Source of the DNA: JAZDEU01 sp043808545
Lineage (GTDB): Bacteria > Patescibacteriota > Patescibacteriia > JAZDEU01
Length of the DNA: 9,247 nt
Direction: 5' to 3'
Assembly (NCBI GenBank): GCA_043808545.1
Contig: JAZDEU010000053.1
Location: 1-9,247 of the forward strand
Below the pieces are notes generated by a model. It worked only from the letters and a program-made list of their open reading frames with translations, had not been told where the DNA came from and made no database searches. Position numbers and translations under genes: made by a program. Below, piece by piece: positions 1 to 5,673 of this stretch (positions are counted from its first letter, which is position 1; every line of letters begins with the position of its first letter).

Positions 1-137
1 TGAAATAGTCGCGTCATTCTGAACCCGAGCGCCAGGAGGGCGAAGAATCCCAGTGTTTTTTTGCTTAGCCACGGGATTCTTCACCCCGCAAGCGGGGTTC
101 AGAATGACGCTGGAGACACTATTTCAACAGATACTAA
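1..137. repeat. Palindromic repeat element A (left end cut by window)
   Basis: This is a nested inverted repeat. The outer ends are TGAAATAGT (2 nt of the usual outer sequence fall outside the window) and ACTATTTCA. Inside, 11-26 (starting GCGTCATTCTGAAC) is the exact reverse complement of 95-110, a 16-bp stem. Further in, GAAGAATCCC (42-51) pairs with GGGATTCTTC (73-82). A small hairpin, CCCCGC/GCGGGG, lies in the right arm. The core is a diverged relative of the GTCATTCCGA cores in the other elements, while the outer ends are the same as in B, D and E. No coding capacity is seen, so it is read as a non-autonomous dispersed repeat. Confidence 0.8.
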
Positions 138-157
138 TTAGTGTCTGTTGAAATAGT
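118..157. repeat. 40-bp near-perfect palindrome at the A/B junction
   Basis: The right end of element A (ACTATTTCAACAG...) and the left end of element B (...CTGTTGAAATAGT) meet head to head at ACTAATTAGT. The 40 bp are self-complementary except for one pair, T132 against G143, which is a T-G wobble. It can form a hairpin or cruciform and marks a direct join of two copies without spacer. Confidence 0.85.
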
Positions 158-265
158 ATAAAATTAAATTTGGCTTAATGCACAGATTCCTCCACTCACG
201 AACCAGTCGTTTGGGTGTCTGGTTCGCTCGGTCGGAATGACATTTTGCGACTATTTCAACACTAA
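138..265. repeat. Repeat element B (deletion derivative of the D/E type)
   Basis: The element starts TTAGTGTCTGTTGAAATAGT and ends ACTATTTCAACACTAA, so the terminal inverted repeats are intact. The part from AAATTTGG to the right end closely matches elements D and E, including the internal hairpin CGAACCAG (199-206)/CTGGTTCG (219-226). The left core arm (TGTCATTCC...AATCTGTT in E) is missing, making B 128 bp against 167 bp for D and E. It lies 17 nt beyond the stop codon of rpsT, so the rpsT transcript would run into it; a role as 3'-end structure is inferred. Confidence 0.85.
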
Positions 266-282
266 CTACTTAACTGAATAAC

Positions 283-546
283 TTATTTTACCGCGTTAAC
301 CTGCCTTGCTAAGCTAGATTTTTTTCTCGCTCCGGTATTCTTCTTTAAAACTTTTTTCTGAACAGCCCTGTCAATCGCCCTAATCGCGGCAGAAGAATAC
401 TTTTTTACATCTTCAATGTTCTTTTCTTTAATAGATTTTAAAGTTTTTTTAGTTAAATCTTTTACTTCTCTTTTAAATTTTGAGTTTCGGATGGCTTTTA
501 TTTTTGATTGCTTTAAAGCCTTAATAGCAAATTTCTTAACTGGCAT
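283..546 (-). CDS. rpsT: 30S ribosomal protein bS20
   Basis: The 87-aa, very Lys/Arg-rich protein matches bS20 in length and pattern. Its N-terminal half is a basic helix (around residues 5-43, including IRNSKFKREVKDLTKKTLKSI). The C-terminal signature is at residues 57-86: AIDRAVQKK, then KKNTGARKKSSLARQVN, corresponding to the conserved IDKAAxKGxIHKNxAARKKSRL region of the family. bS20 binds 16S rRNA early in assembly of the small subunit. The start ATG (544-546) is the only sensible one and gives the usual N-terminus. The 15 nt upstream show no SD beyond a weak GAAG. A consensus -35 hexamer, TTGACA, lies 44 nt upstream on the same strand, although the matching -10 is poor. The gene is separated by 258 bp from the flavoprotein gene and is probably transcribed alone, ending near repeat element B. 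Confidence 0.93.
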   Translation of the reverse strand: MPVKKFAIKALKQSKIKAIRNSKFKREVKDLTKKTLKSIKEKNIEDVKKYSSAAIRAIDRAVQKKVLKKNTGARKKSSLARQVNAVK

Positions 547-804
547 AGCTTCAAAAAATAATAAAACAACAAGATAATAAATAACTTTATTGTCAAATCA
601 TCTTACTATATGATTATTTTTTTATATATTCTTTATTAAAACATAAAAAAATAGATAAATCAAGAGCGGACGAGTAAATGCTCATTATCTACTATTTTTA
701 GATAATTTTAGCTAAAAAAGTGCTATGCCATACTATGGAAGTCTCTTGAATGTAACTGAACGGGATAACACATAAAAACATTTGGAACAGTCTCCTTTTA
801 ATCA
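547..804. other. Intergenic region between flavoprotein gene and rpsT
   Basis: This is a 258-bp, mostly AT-rich region with no convincing ORF, tRNA or repeat-family copy. On the minus strand, TTGACA (591-596) is a perfect -35 hexamer in front of rpsT, but at 16-18 bp spacing there is only a poor -10 (TCTTGT or CTTGTT). ATTATCTA (684-691) and TAGATAAT (699-706) form an 8-bp AT hairpin with a 7-nt loop. It lies about 100 nt past the flavoprotein stop codon and is not followed by a U-run, so it is not a clear terminator. Positions 720-800 are slightly richer in GC and show nothing recognisable. Confidence 0.5.
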
Positions 805-1947
805 CTAGAAAATTTTAAAAAAACTGGATACTGCTTTTTTAAAAACAATATTTCCATAATTTTTATAATCAATCCTATCATCCAAAAGATCCATATGATT
901 TTTTATAAGACCTTCGCTCCGCGATACCATTTTTACAAAAAATTTTTCAGACAGCTTTGAAAACATTAAATGTCTCATTAAATTTGCTTGATCTAATTGT
1001 TTAGTTATAATTTTATATCTCTCCTTATAAAGTTCTAATGCATTTTCAGGTTTTCCTAACTTCGCCGCATTTAATACGGATTCCGCGGCTAATTTTCCGC
1101 TTAACATTGCGAGAGCTATTCCTTCTCCCGTTATGGGGTCAACTAATCCTGCCGCATCGCCTGTTAATAATATATTATTTTTACCAGGAACATTTTTATA
1201 ATTTCCGAAAGGAATATAATGGCCTCTCAATTGAACATCGGGAATCTCTCCGCATATTTGATTTATAAAATTTAAAAACAACAATTTCATATTTTGATTC
1301 TTAGCTAATAATCCGCCAACACCAAGAGTAATAACATCCTTTTTAGGGAAAATCCAGCCATACCCCCATCTAACTGTTCCAAAATATATTTCAGGTAAAA
1401 CTATTTTTCTTTTAATTTTCTCCTTTATAACATTTATCTCCATCCCAATCGCCAATTTATTCTTATCAAAAAAATTTGGAAAAAGAACACTAGAAATTTT
1501 ACTATTTACCCCATCAGCGCCTATAATAAAATCTCCATACAACTTTCTTCCGCCATTTATTATTATGTTTGATTCACCTTCATTAAGAGAAAAAACTGGA
1601 GTTTCTTGATAAAACTCTACACCATTTCTTTCTGCTAATTTTACTAAATAAGAGTCAAAAATTTTACGCTGTACAAAATAAATTGGATTATAATTATCAA
1701 TTTTATTTAAAAACTGCTCTTTATAATAAAATTCAACGCCATATGCGACATAGTCTATAATTGGCTTCCAATCCTCATTAAAAATATCCTTGAAAATTTT
1801 TATAGCCCGCCCGCTTAGTAAACCTCCGCAAAGTTTATCACGCGGAAAAACTTCTTTGTCTAGTAAGGCAACCTGCATACCCGCTGATGAAAGTATATAC
1901 GTTGCCGATGAACCAGCAGGTCCAGCTCCTACTATAATTACAAACAT
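805..1947 (-). CDS. Geranylgeranyl reductase family FAD-dependent oxidoreductase
   Basis: The 380-aa protein has the full architecture of the geranylgeranyl reductase (GGR)/ChlP/MenJ flavoprotein family. The N-terminal FAD dinucleotide-binding motif is GAGPAGSSA (residues 7-15), with acidic D30 ending the second strand. Further family motifs are KLCGG (38-42), GADG (143-146) and GDAAGLVDPITGEGI (263-277) for FAD binding. The substrate-pocket motif YxWxFP followed by GxG is at 196-211 (YGWIFP...GVG). Family members reduce double bonds of polyprenyl chains in archaeal lipids, chlorophyll side chains or menaquinone. The substrate here cannot be read from the sequence. No TM segment is obvious, so it is probably peripheral to the membrane. 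The ATG is preceded by an extended -10 and a short, SD-less leader. It stands alone, with no isoprenoid gene nearby, and is divergent from rpsU. A generic FAD monooxygenase is the alternative, but the YxWxFP motif argues against it. Confidence 0.85.
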   Translation of the reverse strand: MFVIIVGAGPAGSSATYILSSAGMQVALLDKEVFPRDKLCGGLLSGRAIKIFKDIFNEDWKPIIDYVAYGVEFYYKEQFLNKIDNYNPIYFVQRKIFDSYLVKLAERNGVEFYQETPVFSLNEGESNIIINGGRKLYGDFIIGADGVNSKISSVLFPNFFDKNKLAIGMEINVIKEKIKRKIVLPEIYFGTVRWGYGWIFPKKDVITLGVGGLLAKNQNMKLLFLNFINQICGEIPDVQLRGHYIPFGNYKNVPGKNNILLTGDAAGLVDPITGEGIALAMLSGKLAAESVLNAAKLGKPENALELYKERYKIITKQLDQANLMRHLMFSKLSEKFFVKMVSRSEGLIKNHMDLLDDRIDYKNYGNIVFKKAVSSFFKIF

Positions 1948-1968
1948 AATAAAAAATATCTTTGTTTT

Positions 1969-1977
1969 ATTATATCA
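1969..1977 (-). promoter_or_regulatory. Extended -10 promoter of the flavoprotein gene
   Basis: Read on the minus strand, this is TGATATAAT: a perfect TATAAT with the TGn extension. No good -35 hexamer lies at 16-18 bp, as is usual for extended -10 promoters. Transcription would start around 1962, giving a leader of about 15 nt without an SD. Confidence 0.55.
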
Positions 1978-2119
1978 CTGTTCTAATTCAAAAGCGAATG
2001 TGCCGTTGTTAGAGGGGAACTATTTGAGTGATTATCTTATATAAAAACTTTAATACAAATACAAAAATAAAGCAAGCTTTAGAAGCTAAAAATCAAGAAA
2101 ATCATACCAACTTTTCGTA

Positions 2120-2148
2120 TTGACGAAATTTTTCTTTGATGGTATATT
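2120..2148 (+). promoter_or_regulatory. Sigma70-type promoter upstream of element C and rpsU
   Basis: TTGACG (2120-2125), a 17-bp spacer and TATATT (2143-2148) form a good vegetative promoter, with a predicted start near 2155. The transcript would carry about 250 nt of leader, including the whole of element C, before rpsU. A 6-bp inverted repeat, TTTCGT/ACGAAA (2113-2128), overlaps the -35 and could be an operator or chance. A second -10-like TATAAT at 2365-2370, without a matching -35, could start a shorter rpsU transcript. Confidence 0.5.
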
Positions 2149-2180
2149 TATATTATAAGGCTATAAGAAGAATGTTGTTT

Positions 2181-2303
2181 TGTCATTCCGACCGAAGTGG
2201 AGGAATCTTAGATCACCTTTAACACCGTTGAAGCGGGAGGTGCAATAACAGATCCCCATTCGGCTATCGCTCAGGGCAGGCTCTCGGCAAGCTCGGGATG
2301 ACA
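2181..2303. repeat. Repeat element C (core palindrome without outer ends)
   Basis: The left arm begins TGTCATTCCGACCGAAG and its first 28 nt (2181-2208) are identical to the left arm of element E (7936-7963). The right arm ends CTCGGGATGACA and belongs to the other arm subtype (GTCATCCCGAGC on the opposite strand). The TTGAAATAGT ends of A, B, D and E are absent. A smaller stem, CACCT/AGGTG, lies in the centre. It sits in the predicted 5' leader of rpsU, where it could fold as an RNA hairpin; any effect on rpsU is inferred. Confidence 0.75.
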
Positions 2304-2392
2304 AGAAAAAATATATTATTCTACTCCCCCTATATTATAAAAGGTGAATAAAAAATGCCCCCTTTATAATTTATTAAATAATTTTAGAAAGC

Positions 2393-2399
2393 GAGGTGA
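2393..2399 (+). promoter_or_regulatory. Strong Shine-Dalgarno that sets the rpsU start
   Basis: GAGGTGA lies 7 nt before the GTG at 2407. It is the clearest ribosome binding site in the window; the flavoprotein, pilin/Ig-like and ftsK starts show none, and rpsT and the HTH gene have weak ones. It decides for GTG 2407 over the upstream in-frame GTG 2344. Confidence 0.75.
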
Positions 2400-2406
2400 A
2401 CTTCCC

Positions 2407-2664
2407 GTGCAAGAAATAAAAAGGAAAAAAGAAGAAAGTTTTGAAAGCTTGTTGAGACGTTTTAACAGGCGGCTTTTGCAAAGCGGAAAACTTATAGAGT
2501 CTAAAGAAAAAAGATACTACGAAAAGGAAGCAAATAAAAATAAGCGGAAAGAAAGCGCTTTAGTAAGAAATAAATTACGCGCTAAACGCGAATATTTGAG
2601 AAAAACTGGGAAACTTCCCGAAGAATTTGATGAGAAAGGCAGAAGAATAAAAATTAAATTATAA
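2407..2664 (+). CDS. rpsU: 30S ribosomal protein bS21
   Basis: The 85-aa basic protein has the bS21 core ESFESLLRRFNRRLLQSGKL (residues 10-29), followed by the basic RYYEKEANKNKRKESAL helix (36-52). The tail, with REYLRKTGKLP (61-71), is longer than in E. coli bS21 (about 70 aa). From memory this tail resembles Patescibacteria bS21 proteins. bS21 sits on the 30S platform near the anti-SD of 16S rRNA and helps initiation. The start is GTG 2407: the GAGGTGA SD is 7 nt upstream, and the protein then begins exactly where the family begins. The in-frame extension to GTG 2344 adds 21 residues unlike bS21. Repeat element D follows 25 nt after the stop, and a promoter and element C precede the gene. 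Confidence 0.9.
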   Translation: MQEIKRKKEESFESLLRRFNRRLLQSGKLIESKEKRYYEKEANKNKRKESALVRNKLRAKREYLRKTGKLPEEFDEKGRRIKIKL

Positions 2665-2688
2665 ATTATCAATTCACAAATTTACCAA

Positions 2689-2855
2689 TTAGTGTCTGTT
2701 GCAATAGTATTTTTTTGTCATCCCGAGCGTAGCCGAGGGATCTGTTAGCCGTATCAAATTTGGTTTAATAAACAGATTCCTCCACTCACGAACCAGTCGT
2801 TTGGGCGTCTGGTTCGCTCGGTCGGAATGACATTTTGCAACTATTTCAACAGCAA
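2689..2855. repeat. Repeat element D (full length, 167 bp, chimeric arms)
   Basis: The outer ends are TTAGTGTCTGTTGCAATAGT and the complement of ACTATTTCAACAGCAA. The left arm (2716-2745, starting TGTCATCCCGAGCG) is the exact 30-nt reverse complement of the right arm of element G (9168-9197). The right arm (AACAGATTCCTCCACT ... GGTCGGAATGACA) is of the element-E subtype and is interrupted by the hairpin CGAACCAG (2789-2796)/CTGGTTCG (2809-2816). It begins 25 nt beyond rpsU and probably separates that gene from the pilin/Ig-like operon. Confidence 0.88.
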
Positions 2856-2879
2856 CCAATTACTGATTTTTCTCTCCGT

Positions 2880-2944
2880 CGCAGTCTCTCACCAGAGGAC
2901 TGCGCCCTCGCCCTCGCCGCAGTCCCTAAAGGAGACTGTAGCGG
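2880..2944. repeat. Two GC-rich hairpins between element D and the pilin/Ig-like gene
   Basis: Hairpin 1: CGCAGTC (2880-2886) pairs with GACTGCG (2898-2904), continued by CTC/GAG across a one-T bulge with an ACCA loop. Hairpin 2: CCGC-AGTC-CC (2917-2926) pairs with GG-a-GACT-gta-GCGG (2931-2944) around TAAA. Between them is a short CCCTCG tandem. The same AGTC...GACT architecture occurs in the hairpin at 9013-9043. Both lie upstream of the predicted pilin/Ig-like promoter, so they are unlikely to be in that mRNA. Confidence 0.6.
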
Positions 2945-2996
2945 GGAGTAAATATTCAAATTCCTATACATTTACATTAAATTATGCTACATGCGT

Positions 2997-3002
2997 TATA
3001 AT
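2997..3002 (+). promoter_or_regulatory. -10 box of a possible leaderless promoter for the pilin/Ig-like gene
   Basis: A perfect TATAAT ends 8 nt before the ATG at 3010, so transcription would begin at or next to the start codon, giving a leaderless mRNA. This fits the lack of an SD. TTTACA (2971-2976) is the nearest -35-like hexamer, but the 20-bp spacing is too long, so the promoter is tentative. Confidence 0.45.
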
Positions 3003-3009
3003 ATTTAAA

Positions 3010-5667
3010 ATGAAATCCCCTCAAAAACTCAAAAAAACACTCTTGCTATTTTTCTCTATAGCGCTATGCTTATCTGTTTTTACTTATGCAAAAATAGTTC
3101 CAAAAGCTTTAGCGCAAACAGTAGATACCGGACTTAACTATGTAGAAGAAACAGGACTCGTAGCTACGGATCCACGCATAATTATTGCCAATGTAATAAA
3201 AATATTTTTAGGATTTTTAGGTTTAATCTCTGTTATTTTAGTAATGTACGCTGGATTCTTATGGATGACTGCCGGCGGAGACGCAACTAAAATTGAGCAA
3301 TCCAAAAACATAATGAAGAACGCCCTTATAGGGCTTCTTATTATTTTATCCGCTTACGCGATAGTGAGTTTTATTTTTAGGCTTCTAGGAGTCGGGGGAT
3401 TAAACCAAAACATTCCTCAGCCAGGGCAAGAAACATCTTCGTATTTTGGAGTACTGGGAAATAATATAATAGAAAGCCATTATCCCGCGCGAGGGCAAAA
3501 AGATGTTCCGCGAAATACTAAAATTGTAATAACTTTCAGGGAAAAAATGAACATAGATACGCTGATAGACCCCGTGGCAAAAAAGAGCGGAATATCAAAC
3601 TGTGGCGGAGAAAATGATAATATTATTTGCGGAAATATAAATTATGATAATATAAAACTTTATCAGTCAATGGAAAAAAATTTATGCAGAGGAGATGGAG
3701 GAAAAACTGACACGACTGGCAAATGCGTAAATGCAATGAGCGTTCAAACTTTAGATAATAAAATATTTACTTTCAGACCTGTCGCGATTTTAGGCAATTC
3801 TGCTTCTTCCACGCCCTATACCGTTTATCTGGGAAGCGGACTTAAAAAAGAAAATGGACAAGACGCGTTTGGACCTCTCGGAAATTACAGCTGGGAATTT
3901 GAAGTTTCTAATATTTTAGATTATACCCCTCCAAAAATTATCAGCGTATTCCCTTTCGCGGACAATCACGCAGACGATTATTCAACTATTTCTGCCACAG
4001 CGGCAAAATGGGAATTAACTGTCGCAAGTCTGCCGAGTAGAGGAAATATCGCCAGCGCGGTAATAAGAGCAAATCCCAATATATTAGCAACTCTCGCAGG
4101 CGCGTACAGCGGAAAAATTGACGGCGCTTATTATATTTTATTAAATAATCCTCCAATAACAGCGCAAGTATCTTTTAATAACGCAGATCTTACAAACAAA
4201 GATATAATAAATAAAACAATAGACTTAGGAAATGGATTAAAGTTTATAATTACAGATTCTGCCGCCACAGCTGGAAAATCAGCTCATGTTGATGTTATCG
4301 CTGAAAAAGAAGCTGATTATTTATCAGTTGATTATAAAAAATATTATTTTGGAAAAGAAATTACAATGGCGCAAAACATTAACGATCTATCCACGAATAT
4401 TGCGTCCGTTTTAGGGGAAGATGAGAAATTGAAAGATACTGCAAGCGCAAATAACAATGTTGTAACTGTGGAAGCAGAAGTCGCGGGAGAAAACGGAAAT
4501 GGAATTAGCATAACTTCCAGCGCTTCAACTGCTATTACTATTAGTAAAACAGACGGTGCAAATGCGGTTAAAGGGCAGAAGGCAAAGGAAATTTTAGATG
4601 TTCCGATAAATGCGATTGCGCAAATAAATTTTGACGAGGCGGTTGATCCGATTGCGGCTAATAATTTTATAGACATTAAAGATTCGGAAAATGCTAAAAT
4701 TGCGGGAGAATTATTATTCAGTAATCAATATAAAACAATAGAATTTAAACCTGCAAATTCTTGCGGGCAAAACGGATGCGGAGAACAAATATACTGCCTT
4801 CCTAAAAAAAATAATATTAAAGTTTCAATTAAAGCAGGTTCGTTAGCCGGATGCGGAGAATGCCCTGACGATTTCCAAGAATGCAGAAGTTCAGGTTCTA
4901 TTCAAGTTTGCCAATCATCCTCTTTGAAAAATTATCCTTTAGCAACTTCTAACTCCGGCGTTGTTGATATGTGCGATAATTCTATGGATGGAAATTCTGA
5001 TGATAACGCTGAAGGACCAAGCGAACAAAGCGGTAAAAACATATTCTCTCAAAATGATTTAAGAGCTTCTTGCGCAGGATCAATAAATAATAATAGTATC
5101 TGTACTCTAACTAATGGGGCGACCATTTGCAATAATATAACAAACTGTCAATATCCGGATGGTTCTACAGTCAAAGACGCTGAAACCAGACTCGCTGAAT
5201 TGCAGGATACAAAAGGAGACAGTTTCTTTTGGTCATTCTTTACAAGCGATATTTTAGATTTAACTGCTCCTATAATGAACGCGCGCGAGCCTGCACACGG
5301 AGGAACGGGCGTACACGCAGATGCTCCGATTACAGCTACTTTTAATAAATTATTGATGAGCAGTTCTTTAACTACAGGCTCAACGGTTATAGCAGATTCT
5401 AATGGTGTAGCTTCTACGCATTTAAGAGTAAATTTAGATTCAACAGGAATAAACGTCGGACATTGGGTAGAAAAAGAAGATATAGATATTGCGCCAAAAG
5501 ATGATATGGCGGATATTACAGAAGTTATAATTAGACATGATAATTTTGGAGGAGCGACAACTTATTCTGGCGATATTGGTTCTGGCGTAAAAGACATTTA
5601 TCAGAATTGTTATAACCCTTCCGTTGGACCTTATAATTGCGAAAGAGGGATGTGTCCTGAAAAATAA
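3010..5667 (+). CDS. Secreted/membrane T4SS-pilin-like protein with Ig-like (Big_5-type) domains
   Basis: The 885-aa protein has five visible parts. (1) A signal peptide: basic MKSPQKLKK, a hydrophobic core, likely cleavage ALA|Q at 35/36. (2) A two-helix pilin-like membrane domain (about 52-127): TM 60-88 ending FLWMTAGGD, a charged loop, then TM 101-127. This is the VirB2/TrbC-like layout of the T4SS_pilin family found in Patescibacteria. (3) A first Ig-like domain (about 154-300, starting YPARGQKDVPRNTKIVITF). (4) A second (about 305-609) interrupted by a Ser/Thr/Ala-rich beta insert with GENGNGISI, followed by a Cys-rich stretch (seven Cys at 585-634). (5) A third (about 749-879). Domains end alike: SWEFEVSNILDYTPP and FFWSFFTSDILDLTAP. 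The start is ATG 3010, because longer reading would translate repeat D. The protein probably displays an extended stalk on the cell surface. FtsK follows after 6 nt. Family assignment is from memory of the motifs. Confidence 0.8.
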   Translation: MKSPQKLKKTLLLFFSIALCLSVFTYAKIVPKALAQTVDTGLNYVEETGLVATDPRIIIANVIKIFLGFLGLISVILVMYAGFLWMTAGGDATKIEQSKNIMKNALIGLLIILSAYAIVSFIFRLLGVGGLNQNIPQPGQETSSYFGVLGNNIIESHYPARGQKDVPRNTKIVITFREKMNIDTLIDPVAKKSGISNCGGENDNIICGNINYDNIKLYQSMEKNLCRGDGGKTDTTGKCVNAMSVQTLDNKIFTFRPVAILGNSASSTPYTVYLGSGLKKENGQDAFGPLGNYSWEFEVSNILDYTPPKIISVFPFADNHADDYSTISATAAKWELTVASLPSRGNIASAVIRANPNILATLAGAYSGKIDGAYYILLNNPPITAQVSFNNADLTNKDIINKTIDLGNGLKFIITDSAATAGKSAHVDVIAEKEADYLSVDYKKYYFGKEITMAQNINDLSTNIASVLGEDEKLKDTASANNNVVTVEAEVAGENGNGISITSSASTAITISKTDGANAVKGQKAKEILDVPINAIAQINFDEAVDPIAANNFIDIKDSENAKIAGELLFSNQYKTIEFKPANSCGQNGCGEQIYCLPKKNNIKVSIKAGSLAGCGECPDDFQECRSSGSIQVCQSSSLKNYPLATSNSGVVDMCDNSMDGNSDDNAEGPSEQSGKNIFSQNDLRASCAGSINNNSICTLTNGATICNNITNCQYPDGSTVKDAETRLAELQDTKGDSFFWSFFTSDILDLTAPIMNAREPAHGGTGVHADAPITATFNKLLMSSSLTTGSTVIADSNGVASTHLRVNLDSTGINVGHWVEKEDIDIAPKDDMADITEVIIRHDNFGGATTYSGDIGSGVKDIYQNCYNPSVGPYNCERGMCPEK

Positions 5668-5673
5668 ATATTT

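Noticed and set aside
684..706. Terminator for the flavoprotein gene
   Set aside because: The 8-bp AT hairpin is about 100 nt from the stop codon and is not followed by a U-run on the minus strand.
720..800. Small RNA or tRNA remnant between flavoprotein gene and rpsT
   Set aside because: The stretch is a little richer in GC, but it has no cloverleaf, stable stem or promoter that I could find.
2113..2128. Operator overlapping the rpsU-side promoter
   Set aside because: TTTCGT/ACGAAA is only 6 bp with no second copy or known regulator, so it was mentioned but not called.
2355..2369. Four-codon leader ORF (ATG CCC CCT TTA TAA) after AAAGGTGA
   Set aside because: It has an SD-like sequence, but no attenuator structure or regulatory codons; chance is likely.
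2344..2406. Upstream GTG start for rpsU
   Set aside because: The added 21 residues do not resemble bS21, and the strong SD is correctly spaced only for GTG 2407.
2827..3009. N-terminal extension of the pilin/Ig-like protein by 61 residues
   Set aside because: It would translate the end of repeat D and two GC-rich hairpins, and it would bury the clear signal peptide that begins at ATG 3010.
4344..4676. Antisense reading frame within the pilin/Ig-like gene
   Set aside because: It lies wholly inside a well-supported gene and has no recognisable motif; the same applies to the other opposite-strand frames in ftsK and the flavoprotein gene.
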